Positions 15,319 through 23,434 of a stretch of 64,000 nt of DNA are shown here, one piece after another. Source of the DNA: Acrocarpospora pleiomorpha (GTDB lineage: Bacteria > Actinomycetota > Actinomycetes > Streptosporangiales > Streptosporangiaceae). The notes beneath the pieces were generated by a model, which saw only the letters and a list, made by a program, of their open reading frames with translations, ran no database searches and was not told the DNA's origin. The stretch is taken from positions 45,941-109,940 of the forward strand of contig NZ_BLAF01000040.1 of NCBI RefSeq assembly GCF_009687885.1, written 5' to 3'. Position 1 is the stretch's first letter; each line of letters opens with the position of its first letter. The translations under genes were made by a program, and so were the position numbers.

Positions 15319-17029
15319 CCTCGACCGCGCCCGATATATCGCCCTTTATGGCCCTACGACGGGCGATAAGATTCGGCTGGCCGATACCGACCTGTTGATT
15401 GAAGTGACCGAGGATCGTTCGATGGGTCCCTCGGGCGCCGGTGACGAGGCGGTGTTCGGCGGGGGCAAGGTGATCCGCGAGTCGATGGGCCAGGCGCGCA
15501 CGACCCGCGCCGAGGGCGCCCCCGACCTGGTCATCACCGGCGCGGTCATCCTCGACCACTGGGGCGTGATAAAAGCTGATATCGGCATCAGGGACGGCCG
15601 GATCGTCGCCCTTGGCAAAGCCGGCAACCCGGACACCATGGACGGCGTGCACCCCGACCTCGTGATCGGCCCCTCGACCGAGATCCTGGCCGGTAACGGC
15701 AAGATCGTCACCGCGGGCGCGGTCGACTCGCACGTGCACCTGATCTGCCCGCAGATCGTCGACGAGGCGCTGTCCGCGGGGGTGACCACGCTCATCGGCG
15801 GCGGCACCGGACCGGCCGAGGGCACCAAGGCGACCACCGTGACCGGCGTGTGGTATCTCGCGCGCATGCTGGAGTCCATGGACGCCATGCCGGTCAACGT
15901 GGCCCTGCTCGCCAAGGGCAACACGGTCAGCGAGGAAGGCCTGCGCGAGCAGCTGCGCGCCGGGGCGTCCGGGTTCAAGCTGCACGAGGACTGGGGCACC
16001 ACCCCCGCCGCGATCGACGCCTGCCTGGCGGTCTGCGACGCGACCGGCGTGCAGGTGGCCATCCACACCGACACGCTCAACGAGGCGGGGTTCGTGGAGT
16101 CGACGCTGGCGGCCATCGGCGGCCGGATGATCCACGCGTATCACACCGAGGGGGCGGGCGGGGGGCACGCGCCGGACATCATGAAAGTGGCCGCGCACCG
16201 CAACGTGCTGCCCTCCTCGACCAACCCGACCCGGCCGCACACGATCAACACCCACCACGAGCATCTGGACATGCTCATGGTGTGCCACCACCTGAACCCC
16301 TCGATCCCGGAGGATCTGGCGTTCGCGGAGTCCCGGATCCGGCCGGCCACGATGGCGGCCGAGGACGTGCTCCACGATCTGGGCGCGATCTCGATGATCG
16401 GCTCCGACTCGCAGGCGATGGGCCGGGTCGGTGAGACGATCATCAGGACCTGGCAGACCGCGCATGTGATGAAGAAACACCGGGGCGCGCTCCCGGGCAC
16501 GGATCCGGCGGACAACCTCCGAGCCCGCCGATATGTCGCGAAATATACGATAAATCCGGCTATCGCGCATGGGTTGGACGGGGAGGTCGGCTCGGTCGAA
16601 CCGGGCAAGCTCGCCGATCTGGTCTTGTGGAGCCCGGCCTTCTTCGGGGTCAAGCCGGATCTCGTGGTGAAGGGCGGAGTCATCGCGTACGCGCAGATGG
16701 GCGACGCCAACGCCTCCATCCCGACCCCGCAGCCGGTGCTGCCCCGCCCGATGTTCGGCGCGTACGGCGCGACCCCGGCCGCCACCTCCGTGCACTTCGT
16801 GGCCCCCCTGGCGATCGAGGACGGCCTCGCCGATCGCCTGAACGTCAACCGGCGGCTGGTCCCGGTCGCCGACGTGCGCTCGCGCGGCAAGGACGCGATG
16901 CGCCTCAACGACGCCCTGCCCGACATCGACATCCGGCCGGACACGTTCGAGGTCCGGATCGACGGCGAGCTGATCGAACCGGCTCCCGCCGAAGAACTGC
17001 CCATGGCTCAGCGGTACTTCCTGTTCTGA
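15311..17029 (+). CDS. ureC: Urease alpha (catalytic) subunit
   Basis: Catalytic subunit, 572 aa from the ATG at 15311, inside the last codons of ureB; the family normally starts here (MNSLDRARYIALYGPTTGDK). All nickel-centre residues are in place: H141 and H143 (DSHVHL), carbamylated K223 (GFKLHEDWG), H252 (VAIHTD), H278 (AYHTEG) and D366 (GSDSQAMG), with the mobile flap VCHHLNPSIPEDLAFAESR. The spacing matches the Klebsiella enzyme with an offset of 6-7. The enzyme should therefore be active when loaded with nickel by UreDFG. Confidence 0.98.
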   Translation: MNSLDRARYIALYGPTTGDKIRLADTDLLIEVTEDRSMGPSGAGDEAVFGGGKVIRESMGQARTTRAEGAPDLVITGAVILDHWGVIKADIGIRDGRIVALGKAGNPDTMDGVHPDLVIGPSTEILAGNGKIVTAGAVDSHVHLICPQIVDEALSAGVTTLIGGGTGPAEGTKATTVTGVWYLARMLESMDAMPVNVALLAKGNTVSEEGLREQLRAGASGFKLHEDWGTTPAAIDACLAVCDATGVQVAIHTDTLNEAGFVESTLAAIGGRMIHAYHTEGAGGGHAPDIMKVAAHRNVLPSSTNPTRPHTINTHHEHLDMLMVCHHLNPSIPEDLAFAESRIRPATMAAEDVLHDLGAISMIGSDSQAMGRVGETIIRTWQTAHVMKKHRGALPGTDPADNLRARRYVAKYTINPAIAHGLDGEVGSVEPGKLADLVLWSPAFFGVKPDLVVKGGVIAYAQMGDANASIPTPQPVLPRPMFGAYGATPAATSVHFVAPLAIEDGLADRLNVNRRLVPVADVRSRGKDAMRLNDALPDIDIRPDTFEVRIDGELIEPAPAEELPMAQRYFLF

Positions 17030-17043
17030 CGGAAAGGATCCGG

Positions 17044-17727
17044 ATGCACGGCGATATGGCCATGCTCCTGCTGGCCGACTCCCGGCTGCCCGCGGGCGGT
17101 CACGCCCACTCGGGCGGCGCGGAGGAGGCCGTACGCGTCGGGGCGATCACCGGCCCGGAGGACCTGGCGCGGTTCCTCCGTGGCCGGCTCGCCACGGCCG
17201 GAGTGGTCACCGCGGCCCTGGCCGCCGCCGCGTGCGAGGTCGGGGCCGACCCCCGGCCCGGGCGCTGGGAGCGGCTGGACGCCGAGGCCGACGCCCGGAT
17301 CTCCTCACCGGCGCAACGGGAGGCCAGCCGGACCCAGGGCCGGTTGCTGGTCAGGACCACGCGCCGGATCTGGCCGTCCGAGGCGCTGGAGTCGCTCGCG
17401 TCAGCCGTACCGGATGGGGCTCATCACCCCGTCGCGCTCGGTGCGGCCGCGGCGGCCGCGGGGTGTGAGCCGCGCCAGGCGGCGCTGGCCGCGGCCTACA
17501 CCTCGGTGACCGCTCCGGCGACGGCGGCGGTCCGGTTGCTCGGGCTCGACCCGGTGCTCGTGCACCGGCTGCTCGCCGATCTCGCTCCCGCACTCAACGA
17601 CGCGGCCCACGAGGCGTGCGTCATCCAGGCCGACGACTGGTCGGACCTGCCCGCTCATGCCGCCCCCGCTCTCGATCTGCTGGCTGAACAGCACCTACGT
17701 ACGGAGGTAAGGCTCTTTGTCAGCTAA
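17044..17727 (+). CDS. ureF: Urease accessory protein UreF
   Basis: Helical accessory protein, 227 aa, that with UreD and UreG delivers nickel and acts as the GTPase-activating partner of UreG. It shows LLLADSRLPAGGHAHSGGAEE near the N-terminus (UreF ADxALPxGxFxHSxG-like motif) and the alanine-rich C-terminal helices. ATG at 17044 follows GGAAAGG. ureE, the usual nickel-storage chaperone gene, is absent between ureC and ureF, as in many actinobacteria. Its stop overlaps the ureG start by 11 bp. Confidence 0.92.
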   Translation: MHGDMAMLLLADSRLPAGGHAHSGGAEEAVRVGAITGPEDLARFLRGRLATAGVVTAALAAAACEVGADPRPGRWERLDAEADARISSPAQREASRTQGRLLVRTTRRIWPSEALESLASAVPDGAHHPVALGAAAAAAGCEPRQAALAAAYTSVTAPATAAVRLLGLDPVLVHRLLADLAPALNDAAHEACVIQADDWSDLPAHAAPALDLLAEQHLRTEVRLFVS

Positions 17728-18388
17728 CCATGAGGATCACCACCACCCGCCGGACGGGCACGGCCGGGCGCTGCGCCTGGGCATCGGCGGCCCGGTCGGC
17801 AGCGGCAAGACCGCCCTGGTGGCGGCGCTGTGCCGCAGCCTGGGGCCGTCGCTGCGGCTCGGTGTGGTGACCAACGACATCTACACGACCGAGGACGCCG
17901 ACTTCCTGCGCCGCGCGGGCGTCATCGACGCCGACCGCATCCTCGCGGTGCAGACCGGATGTTGCCCGCACACGGCGATCCGGGACGACATCGCCGCCAA
18001 CATCGACGCGGTCGAGACGCTGGAGGAGCGGTTCGGGCCGCTCGATCTGGTGATCGTGGAGAGCGGCGGCGACAATCTGACCGCGACCTTCAGCCGCGGC
18101 CTGGCCGACCGGCAGATCTTCGTGCTGGACGTGTCCGGCGGCGACAAGGTGCCCCGCAAGGGCGGTCCTGGCGTCACCGCGGCCGACCTGCTAGTGGTCA
18201 ACAAGACCGATCTGGCGCCAATGGTCGGCGCGGACCTCACCGTGATGTCCCGCGACGCGGCCAAGGTGCGGGACGGCAAACCCGTGCTTTTCACCTCGAT
18301 CAGGGAGGACAAGGGTGCCCATTCGGTCGCCGAATGGGTGGTCGGCATCGTCGACGCCTGGCAACACCAGCACGCGCACACGGGCTGA
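17717..18388 (+). CDS. ureG: Urease accessory GTPase UreG
   Basis: SIMIBI-class GTPase that powers nickel insertion, 223 aa from a TTG start within the end of ureF (GGAGG ten bases upstream). The N-terminus is histidine-rich (NHEDHHHPPDGH), a nickel-binding feature that may compensate for the missing UreE. P-loop GGPVGSGKTALV near residues 24-35, the invariant metal-binding TGCCPHTAIRDD (CPH motif), ESGGDNL and guanine-specificity NKTDLAP are all present. Its end overlaps ureD by 74 bp. Confidence 0.96.
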   Translation: MSANHEDHHHPPDGHGRALRLGIGGPVGSGKTALVAALCRSLGPSLRLGVVTNDIYTTEDADFLRRAGVIDADRILAVQTGCCPHTAIRDDIAANIDAVETLEERFGPLDLVIVESGGDNLTATFSRGLADRQIFVLDVSGGDKVPRKGGPGVTAADLLVVNKTDLAPMVGADLTVMSRDAAKVRDGKPVLFTSIREDKGAHSVAEWVVGIVDAWQHQHAHTG

Positions 18389-19103
18389 CCCGCCCGGGCT
18401 GCACGCCCGGGCGGTCATCCGCACCGAGCACGACGGCGGCACCCGGCTGGAGACCCTGCGCTCCGATCCGCCTCTGACGTTGCGTCAGACCGGCCCCGGC
18501 GTCGTGCACCTGGTCTCCACCGCGGCGGGCCCGCTCGGCGGCGACCACCTCGACCTCACCCTCGATGTCGCCCCGCTCACCTCGCTGTCGGTGTTCTCGG
18601 TGGCGAGCACCCTCGCCCTGCCCGGCCGCTCCCTGCTGACCGTGACCGCGCGGGTCGGCTCCGGCGCGTCCCTGCGCTACTCCCCCGAACCCATCGTCCT
18701 GGCCGACGGCTGCGACCTCCGCGTCCAGGTCCGGCTGGAGCTCGCCCCCGACGCGGCCCTCTTCTGGCGCGAGGAGCTCGTATTCGGCCGGCACGGCGAG
18801 CCGTCCGGACGCTGCCACACCCGCTTCGACGCCACCGTCGGCGGCGTCCCGCTGCTCCGCCAGGAGCTCGTCATCGGCGACCCCGCCACCCACGACAGCC
18901 CCGCGGTCTTCGGCTCGGCCCGCTGCGCCGGCAGCACCCTGCTGGCCGGCGACCTGCCCAGGGAACGCCATCTGGCCGAGGGCTGCGCGGTGCTCCCGCT
19001 GGCCGGTCCCGGCACGCTGGTGTCCGCGCTCGCGCCCGACACGGTGGAACTCCGGCGCCGCCTCGAATGGGGAGAGCGGCTCGCCGACAAGACTCTCCCG
19101 TAG
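18315..19103 (+). CDS. ureD: Urease accessory protein UreD (UreH)
   Basis: Beta-solenoid scaffold for nickel delivery, 262 aa. The only usable start is GTG 18315, with GGGAGG six to seven bases upstream; no other ATG/GTG/TTG occurs in frame before conserved sequence begins, so the gene overlaps ureG by 74 bp. Conserved parts are TRLETLRSDPPLTLRQTGPG, LVSTAAGPLGGDHLDL, LRYSPEPIVLADGCD and FWREELVFGRHGE. The first 30 residues coded within ureG are poorly conserved. Being last in ureABCFGD rather than first is common in actinobacteria. Confidence 0.9.
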   Translation: MPIRSPNGWSASSTPGNTSTRTRADPPGLHARAVIRTEHDGGTRLETLRSDPPLTLRQTGPGVVHLVSTAAGPLGGDHLDLTLDVAPLTSLSVFSVASTLALPGRSLLTVTARVGSGASLRYSPEPIVLADGCDLRVQVRLELAPDAALFWREELVFGRHGEPSGRCHTRFDATVGGVPLLRQELVIGDPATHDSPAVFGSARCAGSTLLAGDLPRERHLAEGCAVLPLAGPGTLVSALAPDTVELRRRLEWGERLADKTLP

Positions 19104-19104
19104 G

Positions 19105-19575
19105 GTGGGAAATGTGGCAGACGAACCCCAACCGAGCCTGATCCCCGCCCTCGGCGTCGTCGTCGCCGGACTGGCCCTCGCCGTCACGGGCGTGCTCCCG
19201 TGGGCCGGCCTGACCGCCGAGTTCGGCCTGCTGCACACCGACGTCACCTACGCCGTGCACGGCACCGAGGACGGCGCGGGCTGGTTCGTGGTCGGTTCCG
19301 GCCTGGCCGCCTCGACGCTGGGCATCCTCGGCATGTCCCGGGGCTGGCTGTTCACCGGCCTGGCCATCCTGCCCGGCGCGGTCGCGGCCTTCTCCCTGGC
19401 GATGTTCCTCACCGACCCGCACACCCTCGCCGACCGCCTCAGCTTCGGCATCGCGGGCGTGCTGAACGTGCACCCCACGATCCTGTACGGCTGGTTCGCC
19501 GCCCTGCTGGCCTCCATCGTGGTCGCGGGTTTCGCCTGTGCCGCCCTGATCCGGCGGCGGCCTGTTCAGTCGTAG
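19105..19575 (+). CDS. Small four-helix membrane protein, unknown function
   Basis: About 153-156 aa; GTG at 19105 or GTG at 19114, the latter with a better purine-rich upstream (GGGTGGGAAAT). Four predicted membrane segments: ALGVVVAGLALAVTGVLPWA, WFVVGSGLAASTLGILG, LFTGLAILPGAVAAFSLAMF and LYGWFAALLASIVVAGFAC, with short loops and a basic C-terminal tail (RRRP). No family was recognised. It follows ureD by 1-10 bp and may be carried on the urease transcript. It overlaps the end of era tail-to-tail by 10 bp. Confidence 0.7.
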   Translation: MGNVADEPQPSLIPALGVVVAGLALAVTGVLPWAGLTAEFGLLHTDVTYAVHGTEDGAGWFVVGSGLAASTLGILGMSRGWLFTGLAILPGAVAAFSLAMFLTDPHTLADRLSFGIAGVLNVHPTILYGWFAALLASIVVAGFACAALIRRRPVQS

Positions 19576-20465
19576 AAGCCCAGGCGGCGGAGCTGCTTGG
19601 GATCGCGCTGCCAGTCCTTGGCGACCTTGATCCGCAGGTCGAGGTAGACGCGGCTGCCGAGCAGGGCTTCGATCTGGTGGCGGGCCCGGGTCCCGACGTC
19701 CTTCAGGCGGGCGCCGCCGGGGCCGATCACGATGGCCTTCTGGGTGGGGCGTTCGACGTACATGAACGCGTAGATGTCGAGCAGGTCCTCGCGGCCCTCA
19801 CGCGGGCCCATCTCCTCCACGACCACGGCGATCGAGTGCGGCAGCTCGTCGCGCACGCCTTCCAGGGCCGCCTCGCGGATGAGCTCGGCGACCAGGACCT
19901 GCTCGGGCTCGTCGGTCAGCTCGCCGCCCGCGTACAGCGGCGGGGACTCCGGCAGGCGCTCGATGAGCAGGTCGGCGAGCACGTCCAGCTGGTCGTCGCC
20001 CACCGCCGAAACCGGGATGATCTCGGCGAACTCGGCGATCGCGGAGACGGCCAGCAGCTGCTTGGCGACCTGCTCGCGGCTCGCCAGGTCGCACTTGGTG
20101 ACCACGGCGATGACCGGGGTCTTCTTCACCGCGCCCAGTTTCTCGGCGATGAACCGGTCGCCCTTGCCGATCGGCTCGTTGGCCGGGACGCAGAAGCCGA
20201 GCACGTCGACCTCGCTCAACGTGGACAGCACCAGGCTGTCCAGTCGCTCCCCGAGCAGGGTGCGCGGCCGGTGCAGGCCCGGCGTGTCCACGATGACCAG
20301 CTGCGCGTCCGGCCGGTGCACGATGCCCCTGATCACGCGGCGGGTGGTCTGCGGCTTGGACGAGGTGATCGCCACCTTGGTGCCCACCAGGGCGTTCATC
20401 AGGGTGGACTTGCCGACGTTGGGCCGTCCGACGAACGCCGCGAACCCGGCCCGGAAGTCAGACAT
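19566..20465 (-). CDS. era: Ribosome-assembly GTPase Era
   Basis: Essential GTPase that binds the 3' end of 16S rRNA in 30S maturation, 299 aa. G1 GRPNVGKSTLMN (residues 13-24), G2 region SSKPQTTRR, G3 DTPGLH, G4 TKCD and the C-terminal KH domain (VIVGPGGARLKDVGTRARHQIE style, with VERPTQKAIVIGPGG) are all seen. It ends the minus-strand run of the housekeeping block; its start overlaps the cytidine-deaminase-like gene by 8 bp. The segment between era and leuA, normally close in actinobacteria, is filled here by the urea cluster. Confidence 0.97.
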   Translation of the reverse strand: MSDFRAGFAAFVGRPNVGKSTLMNALVGTKVAITSSKPQTTRRVIRGIVHRPDAQLVIVDTPGLHRPRTLLGERLDSLVLSTLSEVDVLGFCVPANEPIGKGDRFIAEKLGAVKKTPVIAVVTKCDLASREQVAKQLLAVSAIAEFAEIIPVSAVGDDQLDVLADLLIERLPESPPLYAGGELTDEPEQVLVAELIREAALEGVRDELPHSIAVVVEEMGPREGREDLLDIYAFMYVERPTQKAIVIGPGGARLKDVGTRARHQIEALLGSRVYLDLRIKVAKDWQRDPKQLRRLGFYD

Positions 20466-20787
20466 ATCTGCCTTTCAGCACCCCGTCGGGACCGGCCAGG
20501 TAGAGGATCGTGTTGCCCATGTCCTCGATCACCGCGACATCGTCGGGGGAGGGATCCTCGGCCTCGGTCACCAGGGCCGCCGCCTCCAGCGACTCGGCGC
20601 CACTGGACACCGCCATCGCCACCGCCACCTGCACGGCCGACAGCTTGAGCGAGGGCAGGTCGACGTCGGTCGCCGCATACGTGCGCCCGGTCTCGTCCCG
20701 CACGGCCGCCCCTTCGGCGGAACCGCTCCGGGCACGGGCCGACCGGGCCAGGGTAATGATCTTGGTATCTTCAGCGTCCAGCGTCAC
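20458..20787 (-). CDS. Cytidine-deaminase-like protein lacking the catalytic site
   Basis: 109-aa protein matching the small cytidine-deaminase-fold protein found next to era across actinobacteria. Fold-level features: KIITLARSARARSGSAEG and AAVRDETGRTYAATDV, then LSAVQVAVAMAVSSGAESLE. The zinc-binding and catalytic motifs of true cytidine deaminases (CAE and PCxxC) are absent: there is no cysteine at all. It is therefore unlikely to deaminate cytidine, and annotations as an enzyme should be doubted. GTG start overlaps the lipoprotein stop (GTGA); its own stop overlaps the era start by 8 bp, implying coupled expression with Era. Confidence 0.8.
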   Translation of the reverse strand: MTLDAEDTKIITLARSARARSGSAEGAAVRDETGRTYAATDVDLPSLKLSAVQVAVAMAVSSGAESLEAAALVTEAEDPSPDDVAVIEDMGNTILYLAGPDGVLKGRYV

Positions 20788-21425
20788 AGATCAAGGGTAC
20801 CGACCTTGGCCATCAGCAAACGGCCGAGCTCTTCGGTCCGCTTGACGTCCGGATCGCGCACCCCGGCGTTCAGCAACCCCACGAGGGTACGCCCCTGCCG
20901 CGCGATCACCAGATGCATCTCGTACGGATATCCGCCTACCCGCCCCTTCAACCGCCCCGTGACCCAGCCGTCCTCGTTCATCGAAAGCGCGGACGCGGTC
21001 AGCCGGTTGCTCGCGCCCGGCGTGGTGTCGTCGGCGGTCGCGCAGCCCGCCATGGCCTCCCGCATCGCGTCGAGCTGCCGCTGCGACGAATCCCCCTGAT
21101 ACACCGCCAGGCTCACCGCCGCCATCGACCCGACCCCGACCCCCTGATAGGTCACCGCCGTCGCCGCGGTCAGATCCTCCTTGGGCGGACGCCCTCCGAT
21201 GAGCGAGAAAAGTGTCCGGCAGCTCCCGTTCACCGGCGTGAAGGGGGGCCGCCACTGATCCCTGGCCCGGTCCGAGAACCCGTCCGGCATGTCCGGCACC
21301 CGCCCCAGCAACGCCTGCAACCGTGCCGTCTGCGGCGTGCTCCGCGGACTCGCCTGCGGGCCCGACCCCCCACCGCATCCAGCCACACCCAGACAACAGG
21401 CAACAGCAAGCCCAACGATCCGCAT
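20784..21425 (-). CDS. Secreted lipoprotein, unknown function
   Basis: 213-aa lipoprotein. The start at 21425 (GGGGGAG upstream) gives a compact signal peptide MRIVGLAVACCLGVAGC with lipobox VAGC (cysteine 17); the in-frame upstream extension is rejected. The mature domain has two cysteines (GSCRTL and AGCATA) that could form a disulfide and a layout resembling the extracellular sensor-type domains of mycobacterial PknH-like lipoproteins, though this is a weak resemblance. Its stop overlaps the next gene (GTGA), placing it at the head of a lipoprotein/cdd-like/era operon. Usual era operons lack it, so it may be a lineage-specific insertion. Confidence 0.75.
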   Translation of the reverse strand: MRIVGLAVACCLGVAGCGGGSGPQASPRSTPQTARLQALLGRVPDMPDGFSDRARDQWRPPFTPVNGSCRTLFSLIGGRPPKEDLTAATAVTYQGVGVGSMAAVSLAVYQGDSSQRQLDAMREAMAGCATADDTTPGASNRLTASALSMNEDGWVTGRLKGRVGGYPYEMHLVIARQGRTLVGLLNAGVRDPDVKRTEELGRLLMAKVGTLDL

Positions 21426-21747
21426 ACCGGCTCCCCCGTCAAGATCCCCGACGGGCTTCCTTCCCCATCGCCAAAGCGGCAATCTTCCGGTAGCACCCCC
21501 GCAAACACCATTAGAGGGCCCCCGCTTTCACGAGAGCCCTCTAATCGATGTTTCCCCCCAAGGATCGGCCGGTGCGCCGCGAACCCCTCCCGGCGCCCCG
21601 GTTGACCCCTTCAGCGCTCCGAACCCCTCCCGAGCGCCTTGAGTAGAAGATGCACCACGGTGCTTGCAATCCGCTTAAAGAACGCTTGCGAGGTTTGCCG
21701 GGATCGTCTGCAAGAGCGTTCCAACCAGGGCACGCCACCCTGCTCGT
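21426..21747. other. 322-bp intergenic region with hairpin and repeated 13-mer
   Basis: Divergent region between the lipoprotein (minus) and a flavin/F420-type oxidase gene (plus). It holds the hairpin at 21511-21544 and two copies of CGAACCCCTCCCG (near 21582 and 21618), 36 bp apart. No convincing reading frame or promoter consensus was found. Confidence 0.5.
21511..21544. repeat. Strong hairpin upstream of the lipoprotein gene
   Basis: TTAGAGGGC (21511-21519) and GCCCTCTAA (21536-21544) are exact complements with a 16-base loop. The location, 86 bp upstream of one gene and 204 bp upstream of the other, is not where a terminator is expected. It may be an operator, a remnant of a lost gene's terminator, or a mobile palindromic unit. 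Confidence 0.6.
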
Positions 21748-22149
21748 GTGATCAGCGAACACGCGCTCAATCGGCGGCTTCTCATAGAACATGTTTCCAC
21801 GTCCCGGGTCATGCAGTTGGCCACTCTGGCCCCCGACGGCTCGCCCACCCTGTGCACGCTCACCTACCACGCCACTTTCGCCCCCGACCGGCTGCACTTC
21901 GTCGCCCACGTGGATCGCATGCACGCCCGCAACCTCCGCCACGACCCCCGCGCCGCCGGCACCATCCTCACCCCGCACGGCCAGGGCACCACCTTCACCG
22001 GCACCGCCACGGAGACCGACTCCCCCGACCCGGTCCACCTGGCCCCGGGCGAGCGCGTGTTCCACATCGCCATCACCGAATGGCTGCTCTTCGACGAGCA
22101 CACCCACCCCGGCCAGCCCCGCCGGGTCATCCCCGTCCGCTGGCGCTGA
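21748..22149 (+). CDS. Pyridoxamine 5'-phosphate oxidase-fold (FMN/F420) protein
   Basis: 133-aa split-beta-barrel protein of the pyridoxamine-phosphate-oxidase-like superfamily that binds FMN or F420. Visible: VMQLATLAPDGSPTLCTLTY (strand pair at the N-terminus), LHFVAHVDRMHARNLRHDPR (cofactor-phosphate-binding region) and AAGTILTPHGQGTTFTGTA. GTG start. The short length fits single-domain F420- or heme-related members more than PdxH. It sits alone on the plus strand in the minus-strand housekeeping block, so it is an insertion relative to conserved order. Substrate unknown. Confidence 0.8.
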   Translation: MISEHALNRRLLIEHVSTSRVMQLATLAPDGSPTLCTLTYHATFAPDRLHFVAHVDRMHARNLRHDPRAAGTILTPHGQGTTFTGTATETDSPDPVHLAPGERVFHIAITEWLLFDEHTHPGQPRRVIPVRWR

Positions 22150-22159
22150 CGCGGCGGTG

Positions 22160-23434
22160 CTACCCGGCCACGCCGACGGATTCGTCCGTCATGCGGCGGA
22201 CGACGACGGTGCTGATGCGGTTGCGGCGGCCGGCCAGGTTCTCGGCGGTGAGGCGCAGGCCCTTGACGGAGGCCTCCGAGCCGGCGATGGGGACGCGGCC
22301 GAGGGCGTGGGCGAGCAGGCCGCCGACGGTGTCGACGTCCTCGACCTCGATCTCGGTGTCGAACATCTCGGCCAGCTCGTCGATGGACAGGCGCGCGGTG
22401 ACGCGGGCGGCGCCTTCGGAGAGCCACTCGACGCGGGGGGCCTCGTGGTCGTACTCGTCGGCGATCTCTCCGACGATCTCCTCGATCACGTCTTCGATGG
22501 TGACCAGGCCCGCGGTGCCGCCGTACTCGTCGATGACGATGGCCAGGTGGATCTGGCGGGCCTGCATCTCGCGGAGGAGCTCGTCGATCGGCTTGCTCTC
22601 GGGGACGTAGGTGGCGGGGCGCATCAGCTCCTCGATGCGGATGTCGGTCTCGCCGGTGTCCTGCATGCGCAGGACGATGTCCTTGAGGTAGGCGATGCCG
22701 ATGACGTCGTCCTCGTTCTCGCCGGTTACGGGCACGCGGGAGAATCCGCTCCGGAGCGCCAGGGACAGCGCCTGGGACAGGGTCTTGTTGCGTTCGATGA
22801 AGACCATGTCGGTGCGCGGGACCATGACCTCGCGGACCAGGGTGTCGCCCAGCTCGAAGACCGAGTGGATCATCTCGCGCTCGTCCGGTTCGATGACGCG
22901 GCGTTCCTCGGCCAGGTCGACCAGGTCGCGCAGCTCGGCCTCGGAGGTGAACGGGCCCTCGCGGAAGCCCTTGCCGGGCGTGACGGCGTTCCCCAGCAGG
23001 ATCAGCAGCTTGGGCAGCGGGCCGAAGATGCGCGTCAAGCCGTACACGATGGGGGCGCTGGCCAGCGCGACCGGTTCGGCGTGCTGGCGGCCGAGGGTGC
23101 GCGGCGAGACGCCGACGATCACGTAGCTGACCAGGATCATGACGGCGGCGGCCACCGCGTAGGCCGGGCCGGTGTCGCCGAGCCAGTCGATGAACAGCAG
23201 GGTCGCGATCACGGTGGCGGCCAGTTCGCAGCTGAGCCGCAGCAGCAGGAGCAGGTTCAGGTAGCGCGGCGGATCGGCCACGATCGCCTGCAGCCGCACG
23301 GCCCCGCGGCGGCCTTCCTTGACGAACTCCTCGGCGCGCACGCGCGAGATCCGCGTGAGCGCGGTCTCCGCACTCGCGAGCAGGCCGCCGGTCACGATGA
23401 GCGCGACGGCCGAGAACAACCAGCCGTTAGTCAC
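22160..23434 (-). CDS. HlyC/CorC-family protein: DUF21, CBS pair, CorC_HlyC domain
   Basis: 424-aa membrane protein of the CorC/HlyC (CNNM-like) family, proposed in cation (Mg/Co) transport or homeostasis. DUF21 membrane domain at about residues 1-170 with four hydrophobic segments (WLFSAVALIVTGGLLASAET first), then a CBS pair (MVPRTDMVFIERNKTL and MRPATYVPESKPIDELL), DEYGGTAGLVTIEDVIEEIV, and the C-terminal transporter-associated domain. GTG start overlaps the ybeY stop (GTGA). The order phoH-ybeY-this gene is conserved in bacteria. Confidence 0.9.
   Translation of the reverse strand: MTNGWLFSAVALIVTGGLLASAETALTRISRVRAEEFVKEGRRGAVRLQAIVADPPRYLNLLLLLRLSCELAATVIATLLFIDWLGDTGPAYAVAAAVMILVSYVIVGVSPRTLGRQHAEPVALASAPIVYGLTRIFGPLPKLLILLGNAVTPGKGFREGPFTSEAELRDLVDLAEERRVIEPDEREMIHSVFELGDTLVREVMVPRTDMVFIERNKTLSQALSLALRSGFSRVPVTGENEDDVIGIAYLKDIVLRMQDTGETDIRIEELMRPATYVPESKPIDELLREMQARQIHLAIVIDEYGGTAGLVTIEDVIEEIVGEIADEYDHEAPRVEWLSEGAARVTARLSIDELAEMFDTEIEVEDVDTVGGLLAHALGRVPIAGSEASVKGLRLTAENLAGRRNRISTVVVRRMTDESVGVAG

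Noticed and set aside
15002..16795. 597-aa frame on the minus strand across the urease genes
   Set aside because: Antisense shadow of ureB/ureC; the plus strand carries the conserved proteins with all active-site residues.
20458..20787. Calling this gene cytidine deaminase
   Set aside because: No cysteine and no catalytic glutamate motif; only the fold-like pattern remains.
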